A stretch of 64,000 bases of DNA from assembly GCA_039191605.1 (NCBI GenBank), contig JBCCXL010000004.1, forward strand, positions 248,001-312,000, given 5' to 3'. The stretch is from JBCCXL01 sp039191605 (lineage in GTDB: Bacteria > Acidobacteriota > Thermoanaerobaculia > Multivoradales > JAHZIX01). How positions within the stretch are numbered: the first letter of the stretch is position 1; the number at the start of each line of letters is the position of its first letter. The position numbers and the translations under genes were made by a program. The notes under the pieces are model-generated. The model made no database searches, was not told where the DNA came from, and was given only the letters and a program-made list of their open reading frames with translations. This document shows positions 63,767 through 64,000 of the stretch, one piece after another.

Positions 63767-64000
63767 GAGATCTCCTGAGAATACCCCGACCGGGGCCATA
63801 GCGGGAGCCCCGAGGGGGATGGACTCGAGAAAGCCAGTCGTAGCCCGGGGCGTCCTCTTCCTTTACGGTACGGAGGTTCCTGGAGTTTTGGGCTTAAGCC
63901 AGCCGTTGCCTTTCTCCGCCGGAGCGCGAGAGCACAGAACTTTCGTCCGGTCTTGACGTCGGTATAAGCTCTGCCCCCCCGCCTTGCGGACCGCCCTTCC
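63767..64000. other. right-edge spacer
   Basis: No gene supported up to the window end. It must hold the promoter for the lipoprotein-hyuAB run. A TATAAG near 63962 on the plus strand has no well-placed -35. Confidence 0.4.

Noticed and set aside
63940..63975. TTGACG and TATAAG near the right edge as a promoter
   Set aside because: They are only 4 bp apart, not in -35/-10 spacing.

Overview
The window is GC-rich, densely packed bacterial chromosome. By gene content it fits Acidobacteriota, possibly Thermoanaerobaculia-like. The main pointer is a lone 848-residue permease of the acidobacterial duplicated orphan permease (ADOP) type. Supporting pointers are an ABC permease fused to an M1 peptidase, a eukaryote-like protein kinase, and large secreted beta-helix proteins with thrombospondin-3-like repeats. 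The taxonomic call is an inference from families, not from a marker gene. There is no phage, insertion sequence, CRISPR array or rRNA operon; one tRNA-Glu (UUC) is present.

Layout. 1-1.34 kb (minus): NatA/NatB-like ABC exporter. 1.5-3.0 kb (plus): secreted HAF-repeat-like protein. 3.5-6.7 kb (minus): Ser/Thr kinase with an atypical catalytic loop, membrane-anchored PQQ beta-propeller protein, small EamA-like membrane protein. 6.9-9.9 kb: metallophosphoesterase, four-S1-domain RNA-binding protein, SRPBCC protein. 10.2-17.9 kb (plus): ABC ATPase with ABC permease-M1 peptidase fusion, family-5 solute-binding protein without a signal peptide, tRNA-Glu, thioredoxin-TPR protein. 18.3-23.9 kb (plus): two tandem paralogous secreted proteins, each with exactly eight 63-bp repeats. 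24.1-30.0 kb (minus): three paralogous Cys-rich secreted proteins with matching promoters, with an ABC exporter between the first two; the first gene is bracketed by 25-bp direct repeats. 30.1-36.3 kb (plus): GlgX-type debranching enzyme, GNAT acetyltransferase, ADOP permease.

36.5-45.0 kb (minus) is one tightly overlapped cation/proton antiporter operon in the order E-F-G-A(C-terminal part)-B-C-D-D'-small protein-D''. This is the order of the ion-pumping half of archaeal Mbh-type complexes. 45.3-51.1 kb (plus): TPR protein, PafA-like phosphatase lipoprotein, long-chain acyl-CoA synthetase. 51.7-55.4 kb (plus): sigma-54 response regulator, sensor kinase and coiled-coil lipoprotein, resembling the enterobacterial GlrR/GlrK/QseG set. 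55.5-63.8 kb (minus): transglutaminase-like/TPR lipoprotein, hydantoinase/oxoprolinase A and B, then a lower-GC two-gene island (AAA ATPase plus DUF4276/TOPRIM-like protein) and a DinB-family protein. The ATPase-TOPRIM pair, with an inverted repeat over its likely promoter, is the best candidate for an uncharacterised anti-phage system here.

Short tandem repeats of 14-22 bp recur across the window, inside three genes and at or over several gene ends. One 20-bp duplication at the mrpF/mrpG junction has created a seven-codon mini-ORF that is still linked to both neighbours by ATGA overlaps.
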